A DNA stretch of 47,043 nt from Clostridiaceae bacterium (GTDB taxonomy: Bacteria > Bacillota > Clostridia > Saccharofermentanales > DTU023). The translations under genes were made by a program, and so were the position numbers. Of the stretch, positions 8,932 through 20,066 are shown piece by piece (within the stretch, counting starts at the first letter, position 1; each line of letters opens with the position of its first letter). The stretch spans positions 1-47,043 of the forward strand of contig JAAZKK010000121.1 of assembly GCA_012799825.1 (NCBI GenBank), given 5' to 3'. A model generated the notes under the pieces. It worked only from the letters and a program-made list of their open reading frames with translations, did no database searches and was not told the DNA's origin.

Positions 8932-10563
8932 ATGGCAAAGAAAGAATCGAACGAATCGACAGAGTGGAAGGCTCAAGTGGAGCGCGCAGAACGCAAGGCA
9001 CGCATTGCACGCATGAAAGGGAGCCAAGGCAAGAAGAAGAAAATCGGATCGCATCGTATTTGGAAGAAGGTGCTTCTGATCACGACCGTTTGCCTTTTGG
9101 TGATTCTTTTAGCCGGTTGGCTTGTTATCCGTTCAGGAATCATCGTTCGCAAAGTCAGTGCGCTGACAGTGAACGGTCGTAAATTCTCTGCAAGTGATCT
9201 CAATCTCAGTATCGGCAACATTGCCGTCAACGCTCAGCTCGGCCTTGTGTTTACGGAGGAGTTTCAGGAGACGCTCATGTCGCCGTCGCCTTATGCTCCT
9301 GATCAGACGTTGCGAGATCTTCTTATTGAAGCTGCTGTTTCACAGCTCGAATATTTCGCTGCGACTTCTGCCGATATGGTAAAAGTCGGATTCAAGCCGA
9401 CCGATGAGCAAAACAAAGAAATTGAAGCGGCGCTTGACGCCTATGAGAAACAAATGCTTCAGATTTCGGAACAGTCCGGCCGCTCCGTGACGTCGATTCT
9501 GGAAATGTACTATGGTCCCGGCACGCGTCTGAAAGCGGTTCAAAGCAACATGGATGAGAATATGAGAGTCTCCTACTACATGAATTCGATTCGTGAGGCG
9601 GCAGACGTTTCTGATGAGAAGATCACTGCTTATTACGACGAGCACAGAGATGACTACGATCTTTTCTCATACTATCTTTATGATTTTAAGCCGGAAGACA
9701 GCAACCTCGAGGGGGATGCTCTCACCGAAGCACTTGATGAACTTGAAGCGAAAGCCAACACCGCCGCGGAATCGTTGAGACTGAAACCTTTTATTGAAGC
9801 CGTGAGCGATCAGCTTCCGGAAGAGGAAGCCAAAAAACTTCTTGAAAGCGAAGACACGCTTCTTCAGCGCAAGAAGAAGGCCGCCATGCTCACAACGCTG
9901 TTCGATTTCGTGAAAGACAGCGAACGCAAAAAAGGCGATCACAAGGTGATTCGAGGAGCCAAGCAAGTCACGCTCGTTGAATTTGTGTCAAGGGAAAAAG
10001 ACGATTTCCGTCCGTATTCCGTACGCCATATTTTGCTTTCGAAAGAGGGGCACGACGGCAGTCAGGAATTGACGCAGGCCGATTACGATACACTGAAGAT
10101 CGAGGCGATGGATGTTTGGCAAGAGTATCTGGACGGGGAGCAGACAGCAGACGCTTTCTCGCAACTTGCTAAGGAGAAAAGCAAGGATCAAGGTAGTGCC
10201 TCAAATGGCGGTCTCTACGCAGACATCACTTCTGATAAAAGCGCCCAGTTTGTGAAACCGTTCCGCGAATGGTGCGAAGATCCCGCGCGAAAACCGGGAG
10301 ATACAGGCCTTGTCAAATCTCAATTCGGGTACCACGTGATGTATTTTCAAGGTCATGGCGATGAAGCGGAATTGACAAGTAAAATCCGCGAAACGCTCCG
10401 TGACGAACACGTAAACGCCTGGTCTACAGCCATCATGAATGATGTGAAGAGTGAGCAACATCCGTTCGGTATGAAGTTTGTCGGCCGCATCCATTTTTTT
10501 AAGGCTCTGTTCAGTAAAGAGGACAAACCTGCCCCCGAAGAGACGGTGTTCAAAATAGACTGA
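8932..10563 (+). CDS. Membrane-anchored parvulin-type peptidyl-prolyl isomerase (PrsA/SurA-like)
   Basis: An extracytoplasmic foldase that would help exported proteins fold. The 543-residue chain has a Lys-rich cytosolic N-terminus, one membrane helix at about residues 46-67, a helical chaperone domain with a SurA_N-like start (VNGRKFSASDLN), and a parvulin domain from YSVRHILL (about 363) to FGYHVMYFQG (about 465). Unlike Bacillus PrsA it has no lipobox in this form. The ATG at 8932 has AAGGAGAAG 7-9 nt upstream. An alternative in-frame ATG at 8830 (TAATG with the previous stop) would add a segment ending LTSC that mimics a lipobox, but it has no ribosome site and no basic n-region, and it overlaps the promoter. 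A terminator follows the stop. Confidence 0.85.
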   Translation: MAKKESNESTEWKAQVERAERKARIARMKGSQGKKKKIGSHRIWKKVLLITTVCLLVILLAGWLVIRSGIIVRKVSALTVNGRKFSASDLNLSIGNIAVNAQLGLVFTEEFQETLMSPSPYAPDQTLRDLLIEAAVSQLEYFAATSADMVKVGFKPTDEQNKEIEAALDAYEKQMLQISEQSGRSVTSILEMYYGPGTRLKAVQSNMDENMRVSYYMNSIREAADVSDEKITAYYDEHRDDYDLFSYYLYDFKPEDSNLEGDALTEALDELEAKANTAAESLRLKPFIEAVSDQLPEEEAKKLLESEDTLLQRKKKAAMLTTLFDFVKDSERKKGDHKVIRGAKQVTLVEFVSREKDDFRPYSVRHILLSKEGHDGSQELTQADYDTLKIEAMDVWQEYLDGEQTADAFSQLAKEKSKDQGSASNGGLYADITSDKSAQFVKPFREWCEDPARKPGDTGLVKSQFGYHVMYFQGHGDEAELTSKIRETLRDEHVNAWSTAIMNDVKSEQHPFGMKFVGRIHFFKALFSKEDKPAPEETVFKID

Positions 10564-10580
10564 GACAACAAATTGCACGC

Positions 10581-10620
10581 AAAAAACTCAACGGCGAAAA
10601 TCTCCGCCGTTGAGTTTTTT
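10581..10620 (+). terminator. Strong rho-independent terminator
   Basis: AAAAAACTCAACGGCG (10581-10596) is fully complementary to CGCCGTTGAGTTTTTT (10605-10620) across an 8-nt loop, ending in six T. The symmetric A/T flanks could let it work on both strands. It insulates the foldase gene from rpoBC. Confidence 0.95.
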
Positions 10621-10640
10621 GATGTCATAAAAAATAACCG

Positions 10641-10669
10641 TTGACGGACGGCCTGAAAAGCGGTAGAAT
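10641..10669 (+). promoter_or_regulatory. Sigma-A promoter for rpoBC
   Basis: TTGACG (10641-10646), a 17-nt spacer, TAGAAT (10664-10669). Predicted start near 10676, leaving an untranslated leader of about 160 nt before rpoB. Confidence 0.8.
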
Positions 10670-10781
10670 AGTTTGATGTGTCGCTCAACCTGCTTTGGCA
10701 CCTGAAATACAACTTATTGTTTCTCTGTCTTAAGGTGGTTCGACACCGCAATTATATCATGCAAGAAGATATCGTCAATAC

Positions 10782-10818
10782 CGGTTTGGCGCTATCTTTG
10801 TTATCAACCGGTTTTGAT
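10782..10818 (+). promoter_or_regulatory. Leader hairpin before rpoB
   Basis: ACCGGTT pairs with AACCGGT about 18 nt further on, followed by TTT and TTGATT, just ahead of the ribosome site. It could act as a weak attenuator or simply be an mRNA structure; the stem is short and the T-run interrupted. Confidence 0.35.
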
Positions 10819-10836
10819 TGAGTGAGGTGATCGCTG

Positions 10837-13800
10837 ATGGTTAAGCCCGTTCAGTACGGACGCGTTCAGAGAATGTCTTATTCTAAGATTGATGAGATCC
10901 TCGACATTCCCGATTTGTTGGAAATCCAGAAAAGCAGCTACAAGTGGTTCCTTGAAGAAGGACTGATGGAAGTGCTTGAAGATGCTTCTCCGATAACCGA
11001 TTTTTCAGGAGATATTGAGCTTTCTTTTATTGATCGTGAATTTGACGTCAATAATCCAACTTATTCCATCGAGGAATGCAAAGACCGCGATGCCAATTAC
11101 GCGGCTAAAATGTACATGACCGTTCGGCTTCATGACCGTACGAACGACAATATTAAAGACCAAGAAGTTTATATCGGTGAATTTCCGATCATGACAGAAA
11201 CGGGCAGTTTCATCATTAATGGCGCGGAACGCGTGGTGATTAGCCAGCTCGTGCGTTCGCCAGGCGCGTACTTTGATATTGTTCGCGATAAAAACGATGT
11301 CGAAATTTTTACTGCGCAGGTGATTCCGAACCGCGGAGCGTGGATAGAATTTGAATCCGATGTCAAAGATCTTCTTTGGGTGCGTATGGATCGCCAGCGC
11401 AAGTTTTATCTTACGATCTTAATTCGTGCGCTCGGTTTTGGAACGGACGAGGAAATCATTGAATTGCTCGGAGAAGAAGAATCCCTCGTTCAAACACTGA
11501 AAAAGGACGGATGTCATTCGAGCGAAGAAGGCTTGCAGGAGATGTTCCGCAAGCTGCGTTCGGGCGAGGTGTATACGCGTGAAGGCGCACAGGCGCTCCT
11601 TCGCAATATGTTCTTCCACCCGAACCGTTACGATCTTGCCAAAGTCGGTGTCTATAAACTCAATAAAAAGCTTGCGATCGCAGATCGTTTGAAAGGCCAC
11701 CGCGCTGCCGATGACGTGATCGGTGACGATGGTGAAGTGTTTGTACTTGCTGATGAAATCATTACTGAGGAAGCGGCCAACGCCATTCAACAGGCGGGCA
11801 TCAACAGCGTTGATGTTTATCCGATACGCCGAATCGGAGATACTGTGACGCAGATAGATCGTGAACTTCGTGTGGTAGGCAACGAGCGTGTGCGCGTTGA
11901 CCAATATCTTAGACGTCACTTCAGCGAAGATGTGCTGGAAGGCATCAATTATGAAAAAAATGGCCTTACAGAAGCGGTATATACGCCTGTACTTCGCGAA
12001 ATCGTTGAAGAAGCAAAGTCTTCGGCTGAGCCTTCTAAAACGCTAAAAACACTGCTCGAGTCGCACCGCCGCACACTCATTCCGAACCATCTCACCATCC
12101 ATGATTTTCTTGCGGTAATAAGCTACTACATCGGACTTGAATACGGCGTTGGCGAGAGAGATGACATCGATCACCTTGGCAACCGCCGCATTCGTTCAGT
12201 GGGTGAATTGTTGCAGAATCAGATGCGCATCGGTTTCTCTCGTATGGATCGCGTTGTTCGCGAACGCATGCAAACAATTCCCGATATCTCTGTCGCGACA
12301 CCGAAAGACATCGTCAATACACGGCCTATTTCAGCCGCGATCAAAGAATTCTTCGGATCGAGTCAATTGTCTCAATTTACCGACCAGCCGAACCCTCTCG
12401 CTGAGATGACGCACAAGCGCCGTCTTTCTGCGCTGGGTCCGGGCGGACTTTCACGCGATCGCGCCAACTTTGAAGTCCGCGACGTGCACTCGTCGCATTA
12501 TGGCCGCATGTGTCCGATCGAAACGCCGGAAGGCCCGAACATCGGTCTTATTAACTCTTTGGCGACCTATGCGCGTGTCAATCGTTACGGATTCCTCGAG
12601 ACGCCGTATCGAATCTACGACAAAAAAAACTGCTGTGTCTCCGACAGAGTGGAATACTTTTCCGCAGACGAAGAAGACAAATATTTCATCGCGCAGGCAA
12701 ACGAGCCGCTTGACGAGAATGGCCGTTTCCTGAATAAAAAAATATCCTGCCGCTTCCGTGATGAGTTCTTCGAACTTGATCCGGAACGCGTCGATCTGAT
12801 GGACGTTTCACCTAAGCAGCTCGTTTCGGTCGCGACGTCCTTGATTCCGTTCCTCGGCAACGACGACGCGAATCGCGCGCTGATGGGTTCTAACATGCAG
12901 CGACAAGCTGTGCCTCTGATTCAGCCCGAAGCTCCCATCATCGGTACAGGCATGGAACATCGTGCCGCGAAAGACTCCGGTGTTTGTGTTGTCGCCAAAA
13001 ATGACGGAACCGTTGTACAAGTTGCAGGAGATCGCATTGTCGTACATACGGACGAAAACGGAACCGATACATATCCGCTGAAAAAATACGACCGATCTAA
13101 TCAGGGGACTTGCATTAACCAGCGTCCGCTTGTTTTGCCCGGCGAGCGAATCAAAGCCGGTGATATCATCGGCGACGGTCCTTCAACCGACAATGGAGAG
13201 CTCGCGCTTGGACGCAATGTTATCGTCGGATTCATGACTTGGGAAGGCTACAACTATGAAGATGCCGTCCTCATGAGCGAGCGGCTCGTCCGCGACGATG
13301 TATACACTTCGATTCATATCACTGAATACGAGTGTGAAGCGCGTGACACGAAGCTTGGCCCTGAAGAGATCACTCGAGAGATCCCCAACGTGGCCGATGA
13401 ATCGCTGCACGATCTCGACGAAGAAGGTATCGTACGCATTGGCGCCGAAGTTCGTGCAGGTGACATTCTTGTCGGCAAAGTCACGCCAAAAGGCGAGACG
13501 GAGCTGACACCGGAAGAACGCCTTTATCGGGCCATCTTCGGTGAAAAAGTTCGAGAGGTTCGAGATACGTCAACGCGTGTGCCGCACGGTGAGTCCGGTG
13601 TCGTTGTAGACATTAAAGTGTTTACGCGCGAAAACGACGAACAATTGAAGCACGGTGTCACGAAGCTTGTGCGCGTCTACGTCGCTCAGAAGCGGAAAGT
13701 GTCGGTCGGTGACAAAATGGCCGGACGGCACGGAAATAAAGGCGTCGTGTCCAAGATTCTGCCCGTCGAAGATATGCCGTATTTGCCAGATGGCACGCCG

Positions 13801-14715
13801 CTGGACATCGTATTGAACCCGCTCGGCGTTCCTTCGCGAATGAACGTCGGTCAGCTTCTCGAAGTTCACCTCGGCGCCGCCGCCAATGAACTCGGCGTCA
13901 AAATTGCGACTCCTGTTTTTGACGGCGCGAATGAAGATGACGTTGTGGAAGCGTTTAAGAAAGCCGGCATGTCGACGGATGGGAAAACGATCCTCTATGA
14001 CGGCAGAACCGGTGAACCGTTTGAAAACCCTGTCACCGTAGGTGTTATGTACTATATGAAATTGTTGCACCTTGTTGACGACAAGATCCACGCGCGTTCG
14101 ATTGGTCCCTATTCGCTCGTGACACAGCAGCCTCTTGGCGGAAAAGCCCAGTTTGGCGGACAGCGTTTCGGTGAAATGGAAGTTTGGGCGCTTGAAGCCT
14201 ATGGCGCGGCGTACACGCTCCAAGAGATGCTGACCGTGAAATCGGACGACATCTGGGGGCGCACGAAGACTTACGAAGCCATCGTCAAGGGCGACAACAT
14301 TCCCGAGCCCGGTGTGCCGGAAGCGTTCAAAGTGCTCGTCAAAGAGCTTCAGTCGCTTAGCCTTGACGTACATATTTACTCCGACGAAAATGAGGAGTTG
14401 CCGCTGCCGGAGGGAGACGATATCGATAGTGATCATGAGACGATCACCTACAGGACGCTCTCCCGCCTATTAGGCGATGACGGCATGCCGCAAAGCGTCG
14501 AAGCGGATGAGCTCGAAAGCAGCGGCTTTGTCGGCGGCACATTGGATGAGGAAGGTGCCGTCGTTCCCGATGAGGATGACGATCTTTTTGATGACGATGA
14601 TTCTGTTTTCGCCGCCGACGATGACGATCCGGATGTCGACGGCAATGACGATAACGCCGAGGATGCGCCCGATGCGGAAGCTGGCGCTTCCGATGACGAA
14701 GAAGAGAACGAGTAA
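10837..14715 (+). CDS. rpoB: DNA-directed RNA polymerase beta subunit
   Basis: Catalytic subunit of RNA polymerase; with beta' it forms the active-site cleft. The 1292-residue chain shows the rifampicin-pocket segment [10 protein letters not shown]...[13 protein letters not shown] near residues 505-535, with the His and Ser positions of drug-sensitive enzymes intact. The [16 protein letters not shown] block, the [10 protein letters not shown] block and the [19 protein letters not shown] block also match. The last about 75 residues are an acidic Asp/Glu-rich tail that extends beyond the usual C-terminus. GAGGTGATC precedes the ATG. The gene lies behind its own promoter, with rpoC 18 nt downstream. 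No rplJL precede it, unlike most bacteria. Confidence 0.98.
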   Translation: MVKPVQYGRVQRMSYSKIDEILDIPDLLEIQKSSYKWFLEEGLMEVLEDASPITDFSGDIELSFIDREFDVNNPTYSIEECKDRDANYAAKMYMTVRLHDRTNDNIKDQEVYIGEFPIMTETGSFIINGAERVVISQLVRSPGAYFDIVRDKNDVEIFTAQVIPNRGAWIEFESDVKDLLWVRMDRQRKFYLTILIRALGFGTDEEIIELLGEEESLVQTLKKDGCHSSEEGLQEMFRKLRSGEVYTREGAQALLRNMFFHPNRYDLAKVGVYKLNKKLAIADRLKGHRAADDVIGDDGEVFVLADEIITEEAANAIQQAGINSVDVYPIRRIGDTVTQIDRELRVVGNERVRVDQYLRRHFSEDVLEGINYEKNGLTEAVYTPVLREIVEEAKSSAEPSKTLKTLLESHRRTLIPNHLTIHDFLAVISYYIGLEYGVGERDDIDHLGNRRIRSVGELLQNQMRIGFSRMDRVVRERMQTIPDISVATPKDIVNTRPISAAIKEFFGSSQLSQFTDQPNPLAEMTHKRRLSALGPGGLSRDRANFEVRDVHSSHYGRMCPIETPEGPNIGLINSLATYARVNRYGFLETPYRIYDKKNCCVSDRVEYFSADEEDKYFIAQANEPLDENGRFLNKKISCRFRDEFFELDPERVDLMDVSPKQLVSVATSLIPFLGNDDANRALMGSNMQRQAVPLIQPEAPIIGTGMEHRAAKDSGVCVVAKNDGTVVQVAGDRIVVHTDENGTDTYPLKKYDRSNQGTCINQRPLVLPGERIKAGDIIGDGPSTDNGELALGRNVIVGFMTWEGYNYEDAVLMSERLVRDDVYTSIHITEYECEARDTKLGPEEITREIPNVADESLHDLDEEGIVRIGAEVRAGDILVGKVTPKGETELTPEERLYRAIFGEKVREVRDTSTRVPHGESGVVVDIKVFTRENDEQLKHGVTKLVRVYVAQKRKVSVGDKMAGRHGNKGVVSKILPVEDMPYLPDGTPLDIVLNPLGVPSRMNVGQLLEVHLGAAANELGVKIATPVFDGANEDDVVEAFKKAGMSTDGKTILYDGRTGEPFENPVTVGVMYYMKLLHLVDDKIHARSIGPYSLVTQQPLGGKAQFGGQRFGEMEVWALEAYGAAYTLQEMLTVKSDDIWGRTKTYEAIVKGDNIPEPGVPEAFKVLVKELQSLSLDVHIYSDENEELPLPEGDDIDSDHETITYRTLSRLLGDDGMPQSVEADELESSGFVGGTLDEEGAVVPDEDDDLFDDDDSVFAADDDDPDVDGNDDNAEDAPDAEAGASDDEEENE

Positions 14716-14733
14716 AGGAGGCCGTAACGAATT

Positions 14734-17700
14734 ATGTCTGAATTAAGAAACTTTGATGCCATAGGTATCGGTCTCGCCTCTAAGGAGAAAATCCTTTCGT
14801 GGTCGAAAGCTGAGGTCAAAAAACCTGAAACGATTAACTATCGGACGCTTAAACCGGAAACTGACGGACTTTTCTGCGAAAAGATTTTCGGTCCTACGCG
14901 TGACTGGGAATGTTTCTGCGGCAAATACAAGACAAAACGCTACCGCGGCATCATCTGCGATAAGTGCGGTGTAGAGGTCACGCTGTCCAAAGTGCGACGT
15001 GAACGCATGGGGCATATTCGCCTCGCGGCGCCTGTTACGCATATTTGGTACTACCGCGGGATTCCGAGCCGTATCGGTCTGATGCTGGACATGTCGCCTC
15101 GCAACTTGGAGAAAGTCATCTATTTTGCGGCGTATATTGTGATCGATCCCGGCGAGACGAAATTCTCTAAAATGCAGATCATCAATGAGCGCGATTATCG
15201 TGAAGCATACTATAAATACGGGCGCAATGCCTTTGTCGCTAAAATGGGCGCAGAGGCAATCCGCGACTTGCTCGCTGAGATCGACGTGCCGGAACTTGCA
15301 AAGGATCTACGTGGCCAGCTTGAAAAAGCGCGCGGTCAGAAAAAAGCGCGTCTCATCAAGCGTTTGGAAGTCGTAGAAGCTTTCCGAAATTCCAGATTCC
15401 GTCCGGAATGGATGGTGCTGGAAGTCTTGCCGGTGTTGCCGCCTGAACTGCGGCCGATGGTCGAGCTTGACGGCGGACGTTTCGCGACGTCGGACCTCAA
15501 TGATCTCTATCGTCGCGTGATCAACCGCAACAACCGTCTGAACAAGCTTTTGCAACTTGGCGCGCCTAACATTATCGTGCGCAACGAAAAGCGTATGCTT
15601 CAAGAGGCAGTCGACGCGCTCATCGACAACGGCCGCCGTGGCCGCCCTGTCACCGGCGCCGGCAACCGTCCGCTAAAATCGCTCTCCGATCTCCTGAAAG
15701 GAAAGCAGGGACGGTTCCGTCAGAACTTGCTGGGCAAACGTGTTGACTACTCCGGTCGTTCCGTTATCGTGGTCGGACCGGAGCTTAAAATGCACCAATG
15801 CGGACTGCCCAAAGAGATGGCGCTTGAATTGTTTAAGCCGTTTGTCATGCGCGAAATGATGCGACACGGCTATGCGCAGAATATTAAATCGGCCAGACGC
15901 CAAGTTGAACGCGGCGGGGATCTCGTGTGGGATATGCTTGACGAGGTCATCAAAGACCATCCCGTATTACTAAACCGAGCCCCGACGTTGCACCGCTTGG
16001 GGATTCAAGCGTTTGAGCCCGTCCTCGTCGAAGGGCGCGCCATTCAGTTGCATCCTCTGTCATGTACGGCGTTTAACGCGGACTTTGACGGCGACCAGAT
16101 GCCGGTACACGTCCCGCTTTCTTCTGAAGCACAGGCGGAAGCTCGTTACCTGATGTTCGCTTCGAATAACCTCCTGAAGCCTCAGGATGGCAAACCTGTT
16201 ACGGTGCCGACACAGGATATGGTGATAGGCTGCTATTACCTGACGATCGTGAAACCGAACCCCGATGTGCCGGAAGACGCCCCGCTGCGTGTATTCTCCT
16301 CGGTCGAAGAAGCCATCATGGCCTACGATGAGCATCAAATCACGCTCGGTCAGCCTATCCGTGTTCGCCGAGAAGTAACGCGCGACGGCAAGACATACCG
16401 AGGCATCATCGAGACTACTCTCGGACGTTGCATTTTTAACGGTGTCATTCCCCAAACGCTCGGCTTTGTCGAACGCAAGGATGGAGATACCGAAAGCCAG
16501 ATCGCGCTCGAGTGCGATTTTGTCGTCGGAAAGAGAGAACTCGGTCGCATCATTGAGCGCTGTATTCATGAATGCGGAATCACCAAGACGGCAAATGTAC
16601 TCGACGACATCAAGACGCTCGGTTTCCATTATTCAACGGTTGGCGGCATTTCCATCGGTATTTTCGATATGACTATTCCGGAAGAAAAAGACGCTTTGAT
16701 AGAGAAAGCGGAAAAACGTGTTGAATACGTCAATGACGGATACATGATGGGTTCTTTGACTGAATCCGGTCGCTACAAGTCGGTGCTTGATATTTGGCGC
16801 GAGACGACTGATGAGATTACGGAAGCCGTCAAAAAGAGCCTTGGAAAGTACAACCCGATCCATATGATGTCGCTTTCAGGAGCACGCGGTAACATCGATC
16901 AGATTAAACAGCTTGCAGGTATGCGCGGCAATATGATCGATACTTCGGGCAAGGCGATCGAAATTCCGATCAAATCCAACTTGCGCGAAGGCATGAACGT
17001 GCTGGAATTCTTTATCTCCTCGCACGGCGCGCGCAAGACATTGTCAGACACCGCTCTGAAAACGGCGGATTCCGGTTATCTCACGCGTCGACTTGTCGAT
17101 ATTGCGCAGGACGTCATTATTCGCACCGAAGACTGCGGCACGGATGACTTCATTGAAGTGTCGCCCGTCGTTGTCGGCGGGAAGACAAAGCGAATTGTGG
17201 AAGGTTTGGCATCACGCATTGAAGGCCGCTATGCCGCCAAAGACATCGTTCATCCCGAAACGGGCGAAGTGCTTGTTCAAAAAGGCGAAATGATCGGCCA
17301 CACGATGGCGATGAACATCGAAAGCATCGGTTTCAAAAAAGTTCCGATTCGCAGCGTTCTGACTTGTGGCTGTGACCGCGGTGTTTGCGCCAAGTGTTAC
17401 GGCCAAAACCTTGCAACCGGCGAGCCTGCCGTCGTGGGAGAGGCTGTCGGGATCATGGCCGCGCAATCCATCGGTGAACCGGGAACGCAACTCACGCTGC
17501 GTACTTTCCATACGGGCGGCGTCGCCGCGGGCGGGGACATCACGATAGGTCTTCCGCGCGTTGAAGAGCTGTTTGAAGCGCGCAAGCCGAAAGGCCAAGC
17601 AGTTATTGCTGAAATCCAAGGCACCGTTTCCGTAACGGAAACCGAGAAACAACGTCAGGAAGTCATCATCATGGCGGAGGACGGCAAGAGCAAGAAATAC

Positions 17701-18567
17701 ATTGTGCCGATCTCCACGCCGTTGCTCGTAGACACCGGTGACGAAGTAGACGCCGGCGATCTGCTTACCGACGGTTCGGTCAATCCGCATGACATTATGA
17801 AGATCAAGGGCGCTTCCGGTGTTCAGAAATACATCATTTCTGAAGTCCTTAAGGTGTATAAAAACAACGGCGTCGAAATCAATGACAAACATCTGGAGAT
17901 TATTGTGCGTCAGATGCTTCGCAAAGTGAAAATCGATGATCCGGGCGATACGCTCCTCATCACAGGCAGCACCGTCGATATCGCAATTCTCCGGACGGCG
18001 AATAAATGGGCAGAAAGCAAGGGCTTGAGACCGGCGAAGTCGCATCGAATCCTCTTGGGGATCACGAAAGCGTCACTCGCGACGGAGTCATTCCTGTCCG
18101 CCGCGTCATTCCAAGAGACGACACGTGTGCTTACCGATGCCGCTGTCAAGGGTAAAATCGACATGCTCGAAGGACTCAAGGAAAACGTCATTATCGGCAA
18201 ATTGATTCCTGCCGGCACCGGTCTTTCTCACTATCGCAACATCAGCGCTGTCCCGGTTATTCCCGGCAACATGCCACTTCTAAATGCCACAGCCGGAGAT
18301 GATCCTGCCATCAAACGGACGGAGGTCGAGCAAAAAGGCCTCGACGTCGGTTTTACACAGACAACGCGAGAATCTTTTGAGGGGTTTGTCATGGCCAAGG
18401 GCTTTTCGCCGGACCGTTTTGACAACATCTGCTCTTTTGACCTTAACTCTCTTAAAAATGAGGACCGCGACCAAGAAGATCACGATGATGATGTAGATGA
18501 TATCGATCTTTCCGATTGGTTCGTCGCCCAGGACGGGACAAGCTTCGTCGACGTCCATACAGATTGA
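14734..18567 (+). CDS. rpoC: DNA-directed RNA polymerase beta' subunit
   Basis: Carries the Mg2+-binding active site of RNA polymerase. The catalytic motif [12 protein letters not shown] is at residues 448-459 with all three Asp (450, 452, 454); the residue after QM is Pro where most homologues have Ala. The N-terminal zinc ribbon uses Cys60, 62, 75 and 78. The second zinc site is formed by Cys in EDCGTDD and by [11 protein letters not shown] from residue 878. The trigger-loop segment ([19 protein letters not shown]) is intact. The 1277-residue chain ends with an acidic [14 protein letters not shown] tail. AAAGGAGG lies 10 nt before the ATG; it is transcribed with rpoB and ends at a bidirectional terminator. 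Confidence 0.98.
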   Translation: MSELRNFDAIGIGLASKEKILSWSKAEVKKPETINYRTLKPETDGLFCEKIFGPTRDWECFCGKYKTKRYRGIICDKCGVEVTLSKVRRERMGHIRLAAPVTHIWYYRGIPSRIGLMLDMSPRNLEKVIYFAAYIVIDPGETKFSKMQIINERDYREAYYKYGRNAFVAKMGAEAIRDLLAEIDVPELAKDLRGQLEKARGQKKARLIKRLEVVEAFRNSRFRPEWMVLEVLPVLPPELRPMVELDGGRFATSDLNDLYRRVINRNNRLNKLLQLGAPNIIVRNEKRMLQEAVDALIDNGRRGRPVTGAGNRPLKSLSDLLKGKQGRFRQNLLGKRVDYSGRSVIVVGPELKMHQCGLPKEMALELFKPFVMREMMRHGYAQNIKSARRQVERGGDLVWDMLDEVIKDHPVLLNRAPTLHRLGIQAFEPVLVEGRAIQLHPLSCTAFNADFDGDQMPVHVPLSSEAQAEARYLMFASNNLLKPQDGKPVTVPTQDMVIGCYYLTIVKPNPDVPEDAPLRVFSSVEEAIMAYDEHQITLGQPIRVRREVTRDGKTYRGIIETTLGRCIFNGVIPQTLGFVERKDGDTESQIALECDFVVGKRELGRIIERCIHECGITKTANVLDDIKTLGFHYSTVGGISIGIFDMTIPEEKDALIEKAEKRVEYVNDGYMMGSLTESGRYKSVLDIWRETTDEITEAVKKSLGKYNPIHMMSLSGARGNIDQIKQLAGMRGNMIDTSGKAIEIPIKSNLREGMNVLEFFISSHGARKTLSDTALKTADSGYLTRRLVDIAQDVIIRTEDCGTDDFIEVSPVVVGGKTKRIVEGLASRIEGRYAAKDIVHPETGEVLVQKGEMIGHTMAMNIESIGFKKVPIRSVLTCGCDRGVCAKCYGQNLATGEPAVVGEAVGIMAAQSIGEPGTQLTLRTFHTGGVAAGGDITIGLPRVEELFEARKPKGQAVIAEIQGTVSVTETEKQRQEVIIMAEDGKSKKYIVPISTPLLVDTGDEVDAGDLLTDGSVNPHDIMKIKGASGVQKYIISEVLKVYKNNGVEINDKHLEIIVRQMLRKVKIDDPGDTLLITGSTVDIAILRTANKWAESKGLRPAKSHRILLGITKASLATESFLSAASFQETTRVLTDAAVKGKIDMLEGLKENVIIGKLIPAGTGLSHYRNISAVPVIPGNMPLLNATAGDDPAIKRTEVEQKGLDVGFTQTTRESFEGFVMAKGFSPDRFDNICSFDLNSLKNEDRDQEDHDDDVDDIDLSDWFVAQDGTSFVDVHTD

Positions 18568-18593
18568 TTGCAATTGTTACATCATAAAAAATG

Positions 18594-18639
18594 AACATCG
18601 CCTGTTCCCTATATTCGGATCAGGCGATGTTTGTTTTTT
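18594..18639. terminator. Bidirectional terminator between rpoC and the amidase operon
   Basis: AACATCGCCTG (18594-18604) pairs perfectly with CAGGCGATGTT (18621-18631), followed by TGTTTTTT on the plus strand. On the minus strand the stem is followed by CATTTTTT. It serves the convergent rpoC and minus-strand operon. Confidence 0.9.
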
Positions 18640-18665
18640 AAAAGATCTTTTTTGCAACAGAAAAA

Positions 18666-18899
18666 CTACTTTCCTAGTGATGCGATGTAACGGCAGTAAA
18701 AATCAGCAGCACAAGAAAAGGATGTCTGCGGGATGGGTTCAATCATCGTGCTCAACGGCACGGTGACGTCCCAGTCCACTCTCACTTCTCGATCTTTGAC
18801 GAGTTCCAAAAGAGCTTCTTTTGTGATGGGATAATCGACATCGCGAAGCGCTCGATGGATGTTGTGAAAGAACGCCGGATAAGACGGTTTGGTCATCAT
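18666..18899 (-). CDS. Small conserved-looking protein coupled to the amidase
   Basis: A 77-residue soluble protein without signal or membrane segment. The pattern of an N-terminal helix, YPITKEALLELV, a central DWDVTVPL and a closing helix is loosely reminiscent of DUF2795-type small proteins, but I do not assign it. Its ribosome site GAGGAGG lies inside the last codons of the amidase gene, 8 nt before the first of two tandem ATGs, and only 3 nt separate the genes. Translation is therefore probably coupled to the amidase. It may be an accessory protein of that enzyme (inference). Confidence 0.65.
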   Translation of the reverse strand: MMTKPSYPAFFHNIHRALRDVDYPITKEALLELVKDREVRVDWDVTVPLSTMIEPIPQTSFSCAADFYCRYIASLGK

Positions 18900-18902
18900 A
18901 GG

Positions 18903-19832
18903 TCATTCCTCCTCTTTTTCGTAAGCAGTGTACGGCGTACAATCCCCGCATCCGTCAAGATCCGGGCAGCTTGAGCCGCGATTACAGTATGAGTACATTG
19001 GATTGCTGTGGACGGCTTGCTTCCGCATCGCGTCGATGATGCCGGGATAAAGATCGGCTTTTATCAAACTGACGTTGCCGCGCCCGGCCTCTGTAATGAT
19101 GTTGCCGTCAGGTCCTAGAATCATACTTCTTCCAAAGCAGGAGCGTGTTTCATTCTTTGCCATGCCGGAAGTGTTAACAGCTACGACATAGACCTGGTTG
19201 AAATAAGCGCCCGCGCGATTGGTGATTTCCCATGATTCATAGAAAGGATCCATGTAATGTGTCGGGCGAATGATTACGTTGGCGCCGCGCACTGCTGCTT
19301 CACGCCAAATTTCCGGATAATCGCCGTCGGCGCAAATGATAATACCAAGCTTAGATCCCTTAGGTCCGTCACAGACTGTGCACGATGTTCCCGGTATGGA
19401 ATTTTCAAAAGGGATCCAAGGATTCATTTTGAGATAAGAATGCACGATTTCGCCGCGGTCATTGACGACGATCGTACGATTTGCGTAGCAATTCCGTGAC
19501 TTATTTCCCCAGACAAGCAGACTGAAGACGCCCCACACTTCGAGCGCCTTGCAACGCTCGCAGAGCATCTCTACTTCTTCTCCGTCGATGTCGATCATGG
19601 CGTCGTGCCAGTTGACCGGAGCGAAGCCTTGTATGCAGGCTTCGGGGAAAACGACGATGTCGGTGCCCGGAAATGCGTCGACTGACTGATTGAGATAGTC
19701 CAGTACCAAGTCAAGATTTTCGCGCATCTCCTCTTTTGTCTGTGCGCCAATCGGCGCGAACTGGACACCCACAACACTTAAAACTTCTGTTGTAATTGTT
19801 CCGTTTATGGAGAACAAATTACCGATATTCAT
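18903..19832 (-). CDS. Nitrilase-superfamily amidase (formamidase/aliphatic amidase-like)
   Basis: Hydrolyses a small amide to the acid and ammonia, in the cytosol. The Glu-Lys-Cys triad is visible as Glu64 in FPEACIQG, Lys135 in LKMNPWIPFE and Cys167 in IIICADGDYPEIW. Spacing and the GPKGSK and YPEIWR segments match the AmiF/AmiE branch, where formamide or short aliphatic amides are substrates. The chain is 309 residues, slightly shorter than AmiF (about 334), and ends in an unusual cluster of four Cys (CNRGSSCPDLDGCGDC) not typical of the family. AAGGAGG stands 7 nt before the ATG. It lies downstream of an NCS1 permease in the same direction, so the amide may derive from the imported compound (inference). 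Confidence 0.85.
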   Translation of the reverse strand: MNIGNLFSINGTITTEVLSVVGVQFAPIGAQTKEEMRENLDLVLDYLNQSVDAFPGTDIVVFPEACIQGFAPVNWHDAMIDIDGEEVEMLCERCKALEVWGVFSLLVWGNKSRNCYANRTIVVNDRGEIVHSYLKMNPWIPFENSIPGTSCTVCDGPKGSKLGIIICADGDYPEIWREAAVRGANVIIRPTHYMDPFYESWEITNRAGAYFNQVYVVAVNTSGMAKNETRSCFGRSMILGPDGNIITEAGRGNVSLIKADLYPGIIDAMRKQAVHSNPMYSYCNRGSSCPDLDGCGDCTPYTAYEKEEE

Positions 19833-19938
19833 GTAAGAGCCTCCTTCGTTTTAATCGTAGCGCATACTTTTGTGTTGGAACCGGCAAACGTACACTCTAC
19901 AGGTGCGAAACGCAAGTTGTTTGAATACTCGTCAAATG

Positions 19939-19959
19939 GATTATCGCAGCCTGATAATC
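19939..19959. promoter_or_regulatory. Inverted repeat upstream of the amidase
   Basis: GATTATC-GCAGCCT-GATAATC is a perfect 7-bp inverted repeat in the 234-bp gap between permease and amidase. It could be an operator for amidase transcription or an RNA hairpin. No convincing promoter was found beside it. Confidence 0.35.
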
Positions 19960-20003
19960 TGCTAAATAACAGGAACGTGCGCTTGCCTACACTATGCCAC
20001 AAA

Positions 20004-20049
20004 AGCCAAGCCATTCGTCTTCTGTTTGAGGTAGACGAACAGCTTGGCT
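20004..20049 (-). terminator. Long hairpin behind the NCS1 permease
   Basis: Two 16-nt arms (20004-20019 and 20034-20049) are complementary except for a 2-nt internal mismatch, with a 14-nt loop. Read on the minus strand, the stem is followed by TTTTGTGG. This is a partial terminator 18 nt after the permease stop and would allow some read-through into the amidase. Confidence 0.6.
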
Positions 20050-20066
20050 AATGCGCAACTACGGGT

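Noticed and set aside
13570-14436. Long minus-strand frame of 288 codons inside rpoB
   Set aside because: Lies fully within rpoB and reflects its codon usage; no ribosome site or domain.
17212-18045. Long minus-strand frame of 277 codons inside rpoC
   Set aside because: Antisense shadow of rpoC without independent support.
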